Shown here piece by piece: positions 32,760 through 41,565 of a stretch of DNA of 43,483 nt; positions within the stretch are counted from its first letter, which is position 1; each line of letters opens with the position of its first letter. This DNA is from Streptosporangiaceae bacterium (lineage in GTDB: Bacteria; Actinomycetota; Actinomycetes; Streptosporangiales; Streptosporangiaceae): assembly GCA_030040155.1 (NCBI GenBank), contig JASHUG010000337.1:1-43483 (forward strand), in the 5' to 3' direction. The position numbers were made by a program, and so were the translations under genes. Under the pieces are notes generated by a model. The model did no database searches. It saw nothing but the letters and a program-made list of their open reading frames with translations, and was not told the DNA's origin.

Positions 32760-33671
32760 ATGACATTAGCCCGCCGTGCCTGTTTTGCTGCTGTCACTAC
32801 CGCCGCGCTGATCGTGACGGTCGCAGCCGGAGGACACTTCGTTCCCGTCCGTAACCGGGGTGAATTGGTACCCGCTCCGGTGACGGCATGGCCCGGCGGG
32901 CCTATCGTGCGCGTGAGCCTGCCGCCTGCGGCGGCGCACGCGGCGACGGCCGGCCGAGCTGCCAGCAGCATCGGCTCGCTCGGGTCGCTGAACTGGGCAG
33001 GCTATGCGGTCAGCCGCTCCGGGCTGCGCTTCAACTCCGTGCAGGCCACGTTCTTCGTGCCGTACGTGACGTGCTCGAAGGCGCTGGGTCAAACCTTGTC
33101 ATCGGACTGGGTGGGGTTCGACGGCTTCGTCGGCAAGCCCGACTCGGTCGAGCAGGGCGGCATCGGTGCGGACTGCAGCGCCGCCGGGAAGGCGTCGTAC
33201 TACGCATGGTGGGAAACCTACCCAGAGCCGGAGAAGAAGGCCGCGCTCAGCGTCCAGGCCGGCGACTCGGTCACCGCCACCGTCTCCTACGACTCGGCAG
33301 ACAAGGACTTCCGCATCACGCTGGCCGACCACACAAGGGGCGGGCGCTACTCGGTGACCCGCGGCTGCCCGGCCATCAAGATCGACAAGCGGGCCGTGAC
33401 CTGCCCGCGGAACTCGGCCGAGGTGATCTCCGAAGCGCCGGCGACCGGGACGAGCGCGGAGAAGGTCGTCATCGCCCACCTGTCCGACTACGACGCGGTG
33501 AGCTTCGAAGGCGTCGCGATTGCCGACTCATCCGGGCAGCGCGGGACGCTCGTGTCCGGTCACTGGAGCACTACCAAGATCATCCAGCTGCGCTCGTCGG
33601 GCGCGATCGTCGCGCTGCCGACACCGACCCAGGCGACGACGTTCGACAACTACTGGCTGCGGGAGAACTAA
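32760..33671 (+). CDS. Secreted G1-family glutamic endopeptidase
   Basis: 303 residues. The N-terminal hydrophobic signal (about 8-25) is followed by a Pro/Ala region and then LNWAGYAV, VQATFFVPYV and YYAWWETYP. Gln95 and Glu152 in the last two are the catalytic pair of the eqolisin (G1/A4) family. These are acid-active extracellular proteases, so an acidic habitat is suggested but not shown. The ATG at 32760 follows AGGAAG. The long structured leader upstream suggests regulation. It converges on the FABP gene. Confidence 0.9.
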   Translation: MTLARRACFAAVTTAALIVTVAAGGHFVPVRNRGELVPAPVTAWPGGPIVRVSLPPAAAHAATAGRAASSIGSLGSLNWAGYAVSRSGLRFNSVQATFFVPYVTCSKALGQTLSSDWVGFDGFVGKPDSVEQGGIGADCSAAGKASYYAWWETYPEPEKKAALSVQAGDSVTATVSYDSADKDFRITLADHTRGGRYSVTRGCPAIKIDKRAVTCPRNSAEVISEAPATGTSAEKVVIAHLSDYDAVSFEGVAIADSSGQRGTLVSGHWSTTKIIQLRSSGAIVALPTPTQATTFDNYWLREN

Positions 33672-33699
33672 CGCGGGCGATTGCGGGCTGTTGCAGGGC

Positions 33700-34221
33700 T
33701 CAGGCAACGCGCTTGAGCTGCGCAGATACATGCGACTGCAGCGGCTGGCCGACTGCGGCCATGTCGTAGGCCCAGCCAAGGTCGGCGCCGATCAGACCGT
33801 AAAGCCGCCTGCCCGCCGTGACCTCCTTGGCGGTGGCCGTGCGGACCACGGCGTCGGTTGCCATCTCAATCTTGGTGCCAGTCTGCTGGCCGAGGTAGAT
33901 CTCGCTGATCCCGGTCGGGTGCGCGAGCACCACCTCGAGCCCGCCGTCGGGCTGCGGCCGCCAGAACCCAGTCTCCATCGCCAGCGGCCGGCCCAGAGTG
34001 CCGTCTTGGGACAGCAACCAGGTCCGGCTCATATAGATGAGGAACGGCTTGCCGTTGTGACTGAAGCTGACTTCCTGGCCGAAGTTGGCGCTTTCGATGG
34101 TCGGATAGCCGACCACGCCTGCGCCCTCCCATCGGCCGAGAAGAAACTGCAGCGGGATCAGGCTGGGATGCAACTCAAACTCATCGGGCGGACCGCCGTG
34201 GCCGTCTTCTGGTGTGCCCAT
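33700..34221 (-). CDS. Nitrobindin-like FABP-family heme protein
   Basis: 173 residues of a beta-barrel protein. The N-terminal LLGRWEGAGVVGYPT carries the GxWxGxG motif, and the His in LQSHVSAQLKRV near the C-terminus is the likely heme ligand. Nitrobindins isomerise peroxynitrite or bind nitric oxide. A 43-residue membrane protein gene ends 12 nt before its ATG, so they are likely one operon. No Shine-Dalgarno of strength is seen. Confidence 0.9.
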   Translation of the reverse strand: MGTPEDGHGGPPDEFELHPSLIPLQFLLGRWEGAGVVGYPTIESANFGQEVSFSHNGKPFLIYMSRTWLLSQDGTLGRPLAMETGFWRPQPDGGLEVVLAHPTGISEIYLGQQTGTKIEMATDAVVRTATAKEVTAGRRLYGLIGADLGWAYDMAAVGQPLQSHVSAQLKRVA

Positions 34222-34233
34222 CGGAGGATCCCG

Positions 34234-34365
34234 TCAGTGTTCAGGCTGCCTGTCAGGTTCTTCGGCACCGCCCGCGCGGCCCAGGGCGACCGTCAGCAGC
34301 AGGCAGGCGACCGCGACAGCCCAGAATGTGCTGACCAGGACGATGCTGCAGAGCAATACGGTCAT
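34234..34365 (-). CDS. 43-residue single-span membrane protein
   Basis: A hydrophobic helix (about 2-28, TVLLCSIVLVSTFWAVAVAC) and a short acidic tail. TACATT (34373-34378) ends 7 nt before the ATG, matching the leaderless pattern of its neighbours, and the gene leads into the nitrobindin-like gene. It diverges from the DsrE gene. No family is recognised; it is tentative because of its size. Confidence 0.5.
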   Translation of the reverse strand: MTVLLCSIVLVSTFWAVAVACLLLTVALGRAGGAEEPDRQPEH

Positions 34366-34483
34366 GCCTGTGAATGTAAGGCAGCCAGCCGCCCGGCACG
34401 CCACGCCACGCCGCCGGCCTGCACTGCCGCCCTCTCCGTGCCCGGTCCGCCGCGCTCGGCCGGCGCGCGCTAGGGTGCCTGCC

Positions 34484-34849
34484 ATGAGCTCCCGCTCGCT
34501 CGTGGTGAAAGTTACCGTTGGCAAGGAAGATCCGGAACGCTGCAACCAGGCGTTCACAGTGGCCGCGACGGCCGCCTCGAGCGGCGTGCCGGTGTCCCTC
34601 TGGCTGACTGGTGAATCCTCCTGGTTCGCGCTGCCGGACCGCTGCGACGACCTCCAGCTGCCGCATGCCGCGCCGCTGCCCGACCTGTTTGCCAGAGTCC
34701 TGGCCGAGGGAACGGTGACGGTGTGCGCCCAGTGCGCAGCCCGCCGTGAGATCGGCGAGGACGATGTGACCGACGGGGTCAGGATCGCAGGCGCCGCGAC
34801 GTTCGTGGCCGAGGCACTTGCCGAGGGCGCGCAAGCGCTCGTCTACTGA
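34484..34849 (+). CDS. DsrE-family protein
   Basis: 121 residues. The sequence has an alpha/beta sandwich pattern (VVKVTVGKEDPERCNQAF, then SGVPVSLWLTGESSWFALP) and a CAQCA pair in the C-terminal half. DsrE-like proteins take part in sulfur relay or fold small-molecule sites. TAGGGT (34471-34476) ends 7 nt before the ATG, so the mRNA is probably leaderless. It converges on gatD. Confidence 0.85.
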   Translation: MSSRSLVVKVTVGKEDPERCNQAFTVAATAASSGVPVSLWLTGESSWFALPDRCDDLQLPHAAPLPDLFARVLAEGTVTVCAQCAARREIGEDDVTDGVRIAGAATFVAEALAEGAQALVY

Positions 34850-34859
34850 CGCCGGAGCG

Positions 34860-35621
34860 TCAGCCGGTGGTCGTCGTCGCGGCCAGCCGCTCGGCCCGAA
34901 GTTGCCTTGCCCACTCCTCGGATGCCGTCGGCAATGGCTTCAGCGGACCGACGGCCCAGCTGAGGAGCAGATCGGCGAGCCCTGGATTGCGTGCCAGCGC
35001 GGGCCCGTGGAGGTAGGTGCCCAGTACTTTCCCGGCAAACGCGCCCTCGGTGCCGTCTCCGTTGCCCACTCCCAGCGTGACCCGCGCCAGTGGCCGCGCG
35101 CCCTGGCCGATCTTCGTGATGCCCTGATGGTTCTCGAATCCGGTCAGCCTCGGCACGCCCAGCGTCGGGTCGACGTCCGCCACGATCTCGCCGACTCCGC
35201 GCCGGTCGCCTCGCCCGCTGGTCACGTCCAGGATCGACAGGCCGGCCAGGCGCTCGCCGTCCACTCCTCCGAACTCATGTCCAAGGAGCTGATAGCCGGC
35301 GCACACCGCGAACACGACGGCGCCGCGCTCGGCGGCGCGGGCGAGCCCGCCGTCTGTCCGCAGCCGCTTGGCCGCCAGGATCTGCGGCAGGTCCTCGCCG
35401 CCGCCAAGCAGGTAGATGTCGCCGTCTTCCGGAACCGGCTGGTCGGCGTTGACCTCGACCGTCTCGACCGGTATCTCGCGGAGCGACGCGCGGCGGGCCA
35501 GCACGAGCAGGTTCCCACGGTCGCCGTAGGTACTGAGCAGGTCAGGATAGACCCAGACCAGTCTGACTCGGCGCCCGCCATCGGCTCGGATGGGCTCGGT
35601 CACGCGCACCTCCGGCATCAC
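34860..35621 (-). CDS. gatD: Lipid II isoglutaminyl synthase subunit GatD
   Basis: 253 residues of a class-I glutamine amidotransferase (CobB/CobQ-like). The nucleophile Cys is in VFAVCAGYQLLGHEF (about 107), and a C-terminal GTYLHGPAL supplies the His. It releases ammonia from glutamine for MurT, amidating the second peptide residue of lipid II. Its ATG overlaps the murT end by 4 nt (ATGA), so translation is coupled. It converges on the DsrE gene. Confidence 0.95.
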   Translation of the reverse strand: MMPEVRVTEPIRADGGRRVRLVWVYPDLLSTYGDRGNLLVLARRASLREIPVETVEVNADQPVPEDGDIYLLGGGEDLPQILAAKRLRTDGGLARAAERGAVVFAVCAGYQLLGHEFGGVDGERLAGLSILDVTSGRGDRRGVGEIVADVDPTLGVPRLTGFENHQGITKIGQGARPLARVTLGVGNGDGTEGAFAGKVLGTYLHGPALARNPGLADLLLSWAVGPLKPLPTASEEWARQLRAERLAATTTTG

Positions 35622-36856
35622 TCGGTCCGGCCAAGCACGGCGCGGATCTGCTGGAAGGCCGTGTAGTTGGCGATCACGTCGAGCTCGCCCTCCGGCACGC
35701 GGTCGGCCGCGTCATCTATTCCGTCGGCGAGTTCGAAGTCGACGTTGTCGGTCTCGAGCCGGACTGCGAGATCCAGCCGCCGCTCGCCAGCCACCAAGAC
35801 CGGCCGGCCGCGCAGTACCCGGTAGTCGACATCCCACAGCCAGGAGGTGTCCTTGCCGTCGGGGACCTGGGCATTGACCGCCAGCAGGACCGGAGCGGGA
35901 GCCGGCGCGAGCACGTCGAAGGCTTCCAGCCAGCCGGCCGGGTTCTTCGCCAGCAAGAGCCTGATCTTCCGGCCGCGGCGCTCGACCTGGGTGTAACGGC
36001 CCGCCACGGAGGTCACCCGGCGCAGATGCGGCAGCGCCTGGTCGACCGGCACTCCGAAGAATGCGCCCACGGCCAGCGCGACGACGGCGTTGGACCGGTT
36101 CGCGCGGCCAGGCAGTGCCAGGTCCAGCTCGCTGACCTGGCCAACGTCGTCGATGACCGACTGATCACTGAGCACCCAGCGAGTCGGCGGCCGGGCGAAG
36201 CGGCACTCGCCGCACCGCCAGCCAAGTTCATCCCGGCGCAGGTGCGACCCGCAGTCCGGGCAGCACCACGAGTCCTCCTGCCAGCGCTGACCCGCTGCCA
36301 CCCAGGTCACTCGGGGCGCGAGCGCAGCCGCCCAGGCGACGAGCGGATCATCGGCGTTGGCCACGACCTGACAGCCCTCCGCTTCAGCCAGCGCCTTCCG
36401 CCAGCGGCGCGCGGTCATCCAGATCTCGGCCGCCCGATCCATCTGGTCACGGCTCAGGTTCAGTAGCACGACAATCCTGGGCTTGGTTGCCTCGATGACC
36501 GCCGGGAGGTAGCGCTCATCGACCTCCAGCGCCGCGTACGGGGCGTCCTGCGACCGGCCGAGCGCGGAAGCCAGCCCGGCCTCCATGTTCGCGCCGAACG
36601 CGTTGCTGGCGACCTCCTGGCCGAGTGCGCCGAGCGCCGCGGAGACCAGCCTGGTGGTTGTCGTCTTCCCGTTCGTACCGGTAACAAGGACGACCTGGCG
36701 GTCCTCGGCGAGCAGGCGGAGCAGGTCAGGTTCTACCCGCAGGCCGAGCACGCCGCCGATCACCGAGCCGTCGCCACGGCCGGTGAGCCGGGACACCCGG
36801 CCCGCCGCGCCGCTGATCGACGTGGCGAGGCGCGCGCGCAGCGGGAGCTTGCTCAT
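35618..36856 (-). CDS. murT: Lipid II isoglutaminyl synthase subunit MurT
   Basis: 412 residues of a Mur-ligase fold. The ATP-binding VTGTNGKTTTTRL (about 58-70), a zinc ribbon CCPDC...CGEC (about 200-220), and the C-terminal domain of MurT (DUF1727) are visible. It activates lipid II glutamate, which GatD-derived ammonia amidates. The start is 11 nt after the HerA-like gene; TAGCAT (36865-36870), 8 nt upstream, uses that gene's stop codon and may give murT its own leaderless promoter. Confidence 0.95.
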   Translation of the reverse strand: MSKLPLRARLATSISGAAGRVSRLTGRGDGSVIGGVLGLRVEPDLLRLLAEDRQVVLVTGTNGKTTTTRLVSAALGALGQEVASNAFGANMEAGLASALGRSQDAPYAALEVDERYLPAVIEATKPRIVVLLNLSRDQMDRAAEIWMTARRWRKALAEAEGCQVVANADDPLVAWAAALAPRVTWVAAGQRWQEDSWCCPDCGSHLRRDELGWRCGECRFARPPTRWVLSDQSVIDDVGQVSELDLALPGRANRSNAVVALAVGAFFGVPVDQALPHLRRVTSVAGRYTQVERRGRKIRLLLAKNPAGWLEAFDVLAPAPAPVLLAVNAQVPDGKDTSWLWDVDYRVLRGRPVLVAGERRLDLAVRLETDNVDFELADGIDDAADRVPEGELDVIANYTAFQQIRAVLGRTE

Positions 36857-36867
36857 AACGGCCGATG

Positions 36868-39800
36868 CTATCCGGCTGCGGGGTCGGATTGGCGAGCCGC
36901 GAGCATGCTTGCCTGGTCGTCGGAGCCCACGATGAACCGGCGCGGCCAGGAGAGCACCGCCTCAAGCCAGCCGGTGACGCCCATCTCGCCTGCGGCCTTG
37001 CGCAACTGCCCGCGGTGGCTGACTCCAATGGCCACGACCGTGAGATCTTCTATGAACTCGGCCTGGTCGTCCTCGCCAAGCAGCGCCGTCCAGGCGAGCA
37101 GCCGGTTGCGCGTCACCTCCATCGACAGAGCGTGCCGACGCAGCCCGCTGATCCGCTGGCCGATCTTCACGTCCGGCCGGTCGGCCAGGTCAGCGAGCGC
37201 GTAGTCGAGCCGCGGCGCGCGCTCGAACGGATCGGGTGACGGCCCGTCGAACGGACAGACCCGCTCGAGTTCGTGCAGCCACTGCAGCTGCGGTATCACC
37301 CAAGTCGGGCCGGCCATGGTGCCGGCCCCCTTCCCGCCGCCAAGCATCTTGGCGGCATGCTCTGCACAGGCGGCGGCGAGCTCGCGCGGGTCGGAAGTGA
37401 CCCGCAACGCCTGTTCCCGGCCCCGCAGCGACCGGTCGAGGGCGACCGCTAGCAGGCACTCGCGCAGGCGGGGCTCCAAGCTCGCCCAGCGCTCCCGCAG
37501 CGGTATCGGCACTCGCGGCCGCGGTCGGTTCGTGAGGAAGGCGAGCACGTAGACCTCGGTCCAGACGCGCAGCCACGCGTCGCCCGGCTCGGTCGCAAGC
37601 AACTCAGCGGCCCGGATCTCGGCCAGCGTGCACGGTCGCTCCCCCGTACACGACCTGCCGCAGGCGGCCGATCGCCGTCCGGACAGCAGGTCCGATCCCG
37701 GCGCGACGTCACCGGCCACGCCGCCGGCAGCCGCCTCGCCGTCGGCCGCCTCGCCGTCGGCCGCCTCGCCTGCAGCATCGTCGCCGCCAGTCGCGCCGCC
37801 TGCAGCCGCCGGGTCATCGTTAGACGGCACTCGGATCCGCAGCGGCCGGTCCATACCGTCGCCGAAGACTGCGGCCTCGCCCGGCATCATCGAGACCACC
37901 TGCCGCGACTGGTTGTCGTCCAGGTTCATCGTGGCGCCGACGAGCCTTCGGTCGTCGTCGGCCGGAAGCCTGTGCATGATCTTCAGGGCTGTGTTCTTTA
38001 CCGCGTCCGGAACCAGCTTGGCCGGGATCTGCTCGGCGATGACGATGCCCTCGCCGTAGGCGCGGATCTCCGCCAGCATGCTCGCGAACAGCTCAACGGC
38101 GTGCCCGCTGGCGCCGTCCCGTCCGGCCCGCAGCAGCCTGTGCGCTTCTTCCACGACGATGACGTGTCGCAGGCTCTCGCCACCGGCCGGGCGCGGCCGC
38201 AACCGCAGGTGCTCCACAATCCGGATCAGTACCGTTCCGATGAGGAACGCCTTGTCCTCATCGTTCGCCACGTCCTCAAGCGCCAGCACGACGTTCCGAC
38301 TGAGCAGCTGGCCTATGTCGGCCGGATGACCGCCCTCGAAGAAGCGGCCGGCCGAGCCCGTGCGCAGGGACCTCAGCCGCACGTCCACGAAACCGCGGAC
38401 ATCGGCCTGTAGCTCGGGGCCATAACCAACGTCACCGATCACTGCCAGCGCGGCCGCCTGCAGCCTGGCCAGCGTCGGTACCGCCGGCGGCCCCTTGGCG
38501 TCCGCACGCCCGCCACCGGTCTGCGGATCCCAGCCGCACTCTTCGTAGGCGCGCTGCAGCGCTTGGGAGATGATCTGGGGGAACGGCTCTCTGGCGTCGA
38601 AGGCAGCAAGGAACAGCGCCCGGACCATGTCGATGTGAGCCTGGACCGGGTAGCCGGGCTCGGGGGCGAGCGGGCTGAGCGACAGCGGCAGCGACCTCGG
38701 GTCGGCTGGGCTGATTACGGTAACGGGCCCGGCAGCCGAGCGCCTGGCCGCGAGGGCGGCGTACTCCGATTTCACCGGCTCGATTGCCAGCCAGCCGACT
38801 CCGTTCTTTGCGAGCTGGTCGAGGATGTGCCGGACGGTCTGGGACTTGCCTGCACCGGTCGCACCCGTCACCAGCGCGTGCCGGTTCAGGGTGGTCAGCG
38901 GCACGCTGAGCGCTCCGACCGGGCGATCCTGCGCGTCCAGGATCTGCCCGAGTTCGATCGCGGGCCCGGCGGCCATCTCGCTGGTGACATCGAAATGGCC
39001 CGCCTGCAGGATCCGGACCCCGGGTACCTCATGCCGGGGCAGGCCGGCGAGAGCGGCCAGCACTCCCGCAGTCGCCGCGAACGGCACCTGCGCGCCGTCT
39101 ACCGGGTCTGACTGCTTGGCCGCTAGCACATCGGCGAACTCCTGGGCACCGTCGGCGCACCGCAGCCGGTACGGATGCGCGCTCAAGTCGATAGACCCGG
39201 CCAGGAGCGGTGCGATCAGCCGCAGGTCCGCCTCGCTGGCCGCGCCCACAAGGACGCGGACATTCCACAGGCCAGCCTCACGGTAGGCGTCGAGCTCGGC
39301 CAGGCGCGACTGAGCCCGGCCGACATCGAACCGCGCGTGCTCATCTTCATACCTGCGCAGGACGTTGAGCTGGTTCCGCAGCTCGGCCGTCTCGGCATCG
39401 AGCAGGTCGGTCGGGTCAGCGACGATAAGCCAGCCGAACTGCCGGCCGATCAGCGTCTGCAGCGCCGATTCGAACAGTGTCGGCTGCGCGCTCCCGGCCG
39501 GCCCAGCCCCGGACAGCACGCCCGTAGCCTCGCCGAAGGCGGGCTGGCCCGTGCCGGTCCATACTGTGCCGCCGCCGCCCGCGCCTGACCCGCCCGCGCC
39601 TGACCCTCCCGCGCCGGGGCCGCCCCCCCGAACCTGGCGGCCTGGGCATGGGGCCCACACCAGCCGATCGAGGTCCGCCAGCATGTTGCCGTCGATGGCT
39701 TCACCGCGCGCGCCCCAAGGGAACAGGAGTTCCTCGACCGGCCGGGACACGGCATCGACGGTCTGCCGCGCGCCCTCGGCCGCGCCCGCTATCCCCGGCA

Positions 39801-40017
39801 GCGGTCCGGCGTTGGTGATCAGCTCCAGCGGAGCGCCGCCGCCGCGGGACAGCCAGCCAGCTATGAACGACCGCCGGTAGGTCGCCGCATTGAGAATGGC
39901 CGGCAGCACAAGAGCATAGTCACGGTCGGCCGAGCCGCCGTGGCAGGCTGCGCTCAGCGACCGGACCCGATACCACTGTGCGGTCGCGCCGGCGCCGGCA
40001 CCCGCTGTCCCACCCAT
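36868..40017 (-). CDS. Large HerA/DUF87-like P-loop ATPase
   Basis: 1049 residues. The Walker A VTGATGAGKSQ is at about 382-392, the Walker B VIVVEEAH at about 618-625, and GIVIAEQIPAKL and RLVGATMN follow, as in HerA/VirB4-like hexameric ATPases. The N-terminal 350 residues hold a Gly-rich linker (GGSGAGGSGAGGGG) and a helical region. Near 786, CGRSC and GERPC may bind zinc. A repeated GEAADGEAADGEAAA stretch precedes it. No NurA, SIR2 or other usual partner is adjacent; it leads into murT. DNA translocation is a family inference. The start is uncertain. Confidence 0.75.
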   Translation of the reverse strand: MGGTAGAGAGATAQWYRVRSLSAACHGGSADRDYALVLPAILNAATYRRSFIAGWLSRGGGAPLELITNAGPLPGIAGAAEGARQTVDAVSRPVEELLFPWGARGEAIDGNMLADLDRLVWAPCPGRQVRGGGPGAGGSGAGGSGAGGGGTVWTGTGQPAFGEATGVLSGAGPAGSAQPTLFESALQTLIGRQFGWLIVADPTDLLDAETAELRNQLNVLRRYEDEHARFDVGRAQSRLAELDAYREAGLWNVRVLVGAASEADLRLIAPLLAGSIDLSAHPYRLRCADGAQEFADVLAAKQSDPVDGAQVPFAATAGVLAALAGLPRHEVPGVRILQAGHFDVTSEMAAGPAIELGQILDAQDRPVGALSVPLTTLNRHALVTGATGAGKSQTVRHILDQLAKNGVGWLAIEPVKSEYAALAARRSAAGPVTVISPADPRSLPLSLSPLAPEPGYPVQAHIDMVRALFLAAFDAREPFPQIISQALQRAYEECGWDPQTGGGRADAKGPPAVPTLARLQAAALAVIGDVGYGPELQADVRGFVDVRLRSLRTGSAGRFFEGGHPADIGQLLSRNVVLALEDVANDEDKAFLIGTVLIRIVEHLRLRPRPAGGESLRHVIVVEEAHRLLRAGRDGASGHAVELFASMLAEIRAYGEGIVIAEQIPAKLVPDAVKNTALKIMHRLPADDDRRLVGATMNLDDNQSRQVVSMMPGEAAVFGDGMDRPLRIRVPSNDDPAAAGGATGGDDAAGEAADGEAADGEAAAGGVAGDVAPGSDLLSGRRSAACGRSCTGERPCTLAEIRAAELLATEPGDAWLRVWTEVYVLAFLTNRPRPRVPIPLRERWASLEPRLRECLLAVALDRSLRGREQALRVTSDPRELAAACAEHAAKMLGGGKGAGTMAGPTWVIPQLQWLHELERVCPFDGPSPDPFERAPRLDYALADLADRPDVKIGQRISGLRRHALSMEVTRNRLLAWTALLGEDDQAEFIEDLTVVAIGVSHRGQLRKAAGEMGVTGWLEAVLSWPRRFIVGSDDQASMLAARQSDPAAG

Positions 40018-40097
40018 GCTGCGTGCATACCAGGCCGACTGCGGTCCTGCTACCTGATTGGTCCGAATTGTGCCTGACCGACCGGTCGGCGCACGAT

Positions 40098-40928
40098 CTA
40101 CAGCTGCACCGTTCCCGAGACGCAGGTGACGGTGCCGCCGCCGACCCAGATAGTGCCGTCCGGGTCACGGGTGATGCGCACCTGGCCGCGCCGACCGAGA
40201 ACCGTGCCCTGGCTTGCCAGGTACGGGGCTGCGGCCCGGCCGCTGGCCAGCAGCCATTGCGCAAGTGACGCATTGAGGCTGCCCGTGACCGGATCTTCAG
40301 TCGTCGCGCCTTCCTTGGGAAAGAACGCCCGTACCTCAAAAGCCGCGGGCGAGCCTGGCGGGTAAGGCCCGGCGATGCCGACGTCGAGGTCGGTCATGCC
40401 GGGCCGCACTGCCAGCACCGCATCCGCGCTGGCCAGAAGTACCGCGACCCAGCCAGGACCGTTGTCGGCCCACTGCATGTCAACGATGTCCTCAGGGCCG
40501 ATGCGCAGTATCTCCGCCACGTGGGCGGCCAGCTCCGGTTCGACTGGCCCGCTGCGCAACAGCGGCGGCGCGGCGAAGGCGAGAGCCGCGTCGTCCTGCC
40601 GTACGCGAATCAACCCCGCCCCGCACTGCTGCACGACCAGCCCCGGAGTTCGCGGCTCGCCGCCAGCCTCCAGCCACGCGTGACAGGTACCGAGCGTCGG
40701 ATGGCCCGCGAACGGCAGCTCGCCCGTTGGCATGAAGATCCGCACCCGGTAATCCGCGCCGGCATCGTCAGGCGTGAGCACATACGTCGTCTCCGACAGA
40801 TTGGTCCAGTGTGCGAACTGCTGCATCTGCTTGTCGGTGAGGCCCTCGGCGCCGAGCACAACTGCCACCGGATTGCCGAGGTATGGCGTGGCGGTAAACA
40901 CATCAACCTGGCGGAACTGCCGCATCAT
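40098..40928 (-). CDS. PhzF-family isomerase-like protein
   Basis: 276 residues from ATG 40928 (a second ATG follows at 40925). The fold has two halves: MRQFRQVDVFTATPYLGNPVAVVL, the catalytic Glu in NLSETTYVL, and GHPTLGTCHAWL in the first; DPVTGSLNASLAQWL in the second. PhzF proteins isomerise small metabolites; its substrate is unknown. TAGGAT (40936-40941) ends 7 nt before the start. It is on the same strand as the HerA-like gene but 80 bp away. Confidence 0.92.
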   Translation of the reverse strand: MMRQFRQVDVFTATPYLGNPVAVVLGAEGLTDKQMQQFAHWTNLSETTYVLTPDDAGADYRVRIFMPTGELPFAGHPTLGTCHAWLEAGGEPRTPGLVVQQCGAGLIRVRQDDAALAFAAPPLLRSGPVEPELAAHVAEILRIGPEDIVDMQWADNGPGWVAVLLASADAVLAVRPGMTDLDVGIAGPYPPGSPAAFEVRAFFPKEGATTEDPVTGSLNASLAQWLLASGRAAAPYLASQGTVLGRRGQVRITRDPDGTIWVGGGTVTCVSGTVQL

Positions 40929-41070
40929 GGGCTCGATCCTACGGCCGCCCAGGTGGCGGCCCCGGCGCAAAGGTCGGCCGGCAGGTGCGCGAGCGTGGCC
41001 GCCCGGAGCATCGTGGTGCTCGGTTGACCTGGAACTATGCGGGGTTGCGGCCCGGCTCTACGATGACGGC

Positions 41071-41547
41071 ATGTCGTGGCGACGGGTCACGTGGCGGTAT
41101 GCGCCGCCGCGCGTTCTGGCTTGCCTGATGATCTGTAGTCTCGCGGTCGCGTGCACGAATGCCGGGTCGGGGGCGCCGCCGGATGCCTTTCGGCTCACCG
41201 GGTACCGGTCGGTGTCGCCGATGGGCGGGGGCACCGGCGCAGTCACCGTCGCTCTCACCGCGGCCGACGGGGAGGACATCGTAAGCCTGGCCGAAGCGCT
41301 TCCGAAGGGGCCGATCCCTGACTGCATGGAGAACGCGGTGGTCTACCAGATAACTGTCGAGCATGCGCCTGGCCTAGTGCGCGGCACTGTGATCAGCGGC
41401 TATCAGTGCGGAGCAGCGGTTAGCGTCGCGGTCCCTGGATCGATTCTGTCGTGGCGCACCGATGACAGCTGCCGTTTGTATGAGGCCGTACGCCCGCTCG
41501 TCCCGTCTCGCGCCGTGGGCACACGGCAAGCAGGAGTCGTCTGCTAG
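41071..41547 (+). CDS. Secreted lipoprotein of unknown function
   Basis: 158 residues. A signal peptide ends in the lipobox-like AVAC (Cys28 in LAVACTNAGSG), so the mature protein is likely lipid-anchored outside. The rest contains Cys residues in PIPDCMENAV, GYQCGA and DDSCRLYEA, perhaps disulfides. No family is recognised. TACGAT (41059-41064) ends 6 nt before the ATG, so a leaderless start. It converges on the repeat protein gene. Confidence 0.75.
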   Translation: MSWRRVTWRYAPPRVLACLMICSLAVACTNAGSGAPPDAFRLTGYRSVSPMGGGTGAVTVALTAADGEDIVSLAEALPKGPIPDCMENAVVYQITVEHAPGLVRGTVISGYQCGAAVSVAVPGSILSWRTDDSCRLYEAVRPLVPSRAVGTRQAGVVC

Positions 41548-41565
41548 AGCGCCCCGCAACGCCCG

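Noticed and set aside
36868-40017. Conjugation or defence island around the HerA-like gene
   Set aside because: No relaxase, coupling protein, nuclease or mobile-element gene lies within several kilobases; neighbours are housekeeping genes.
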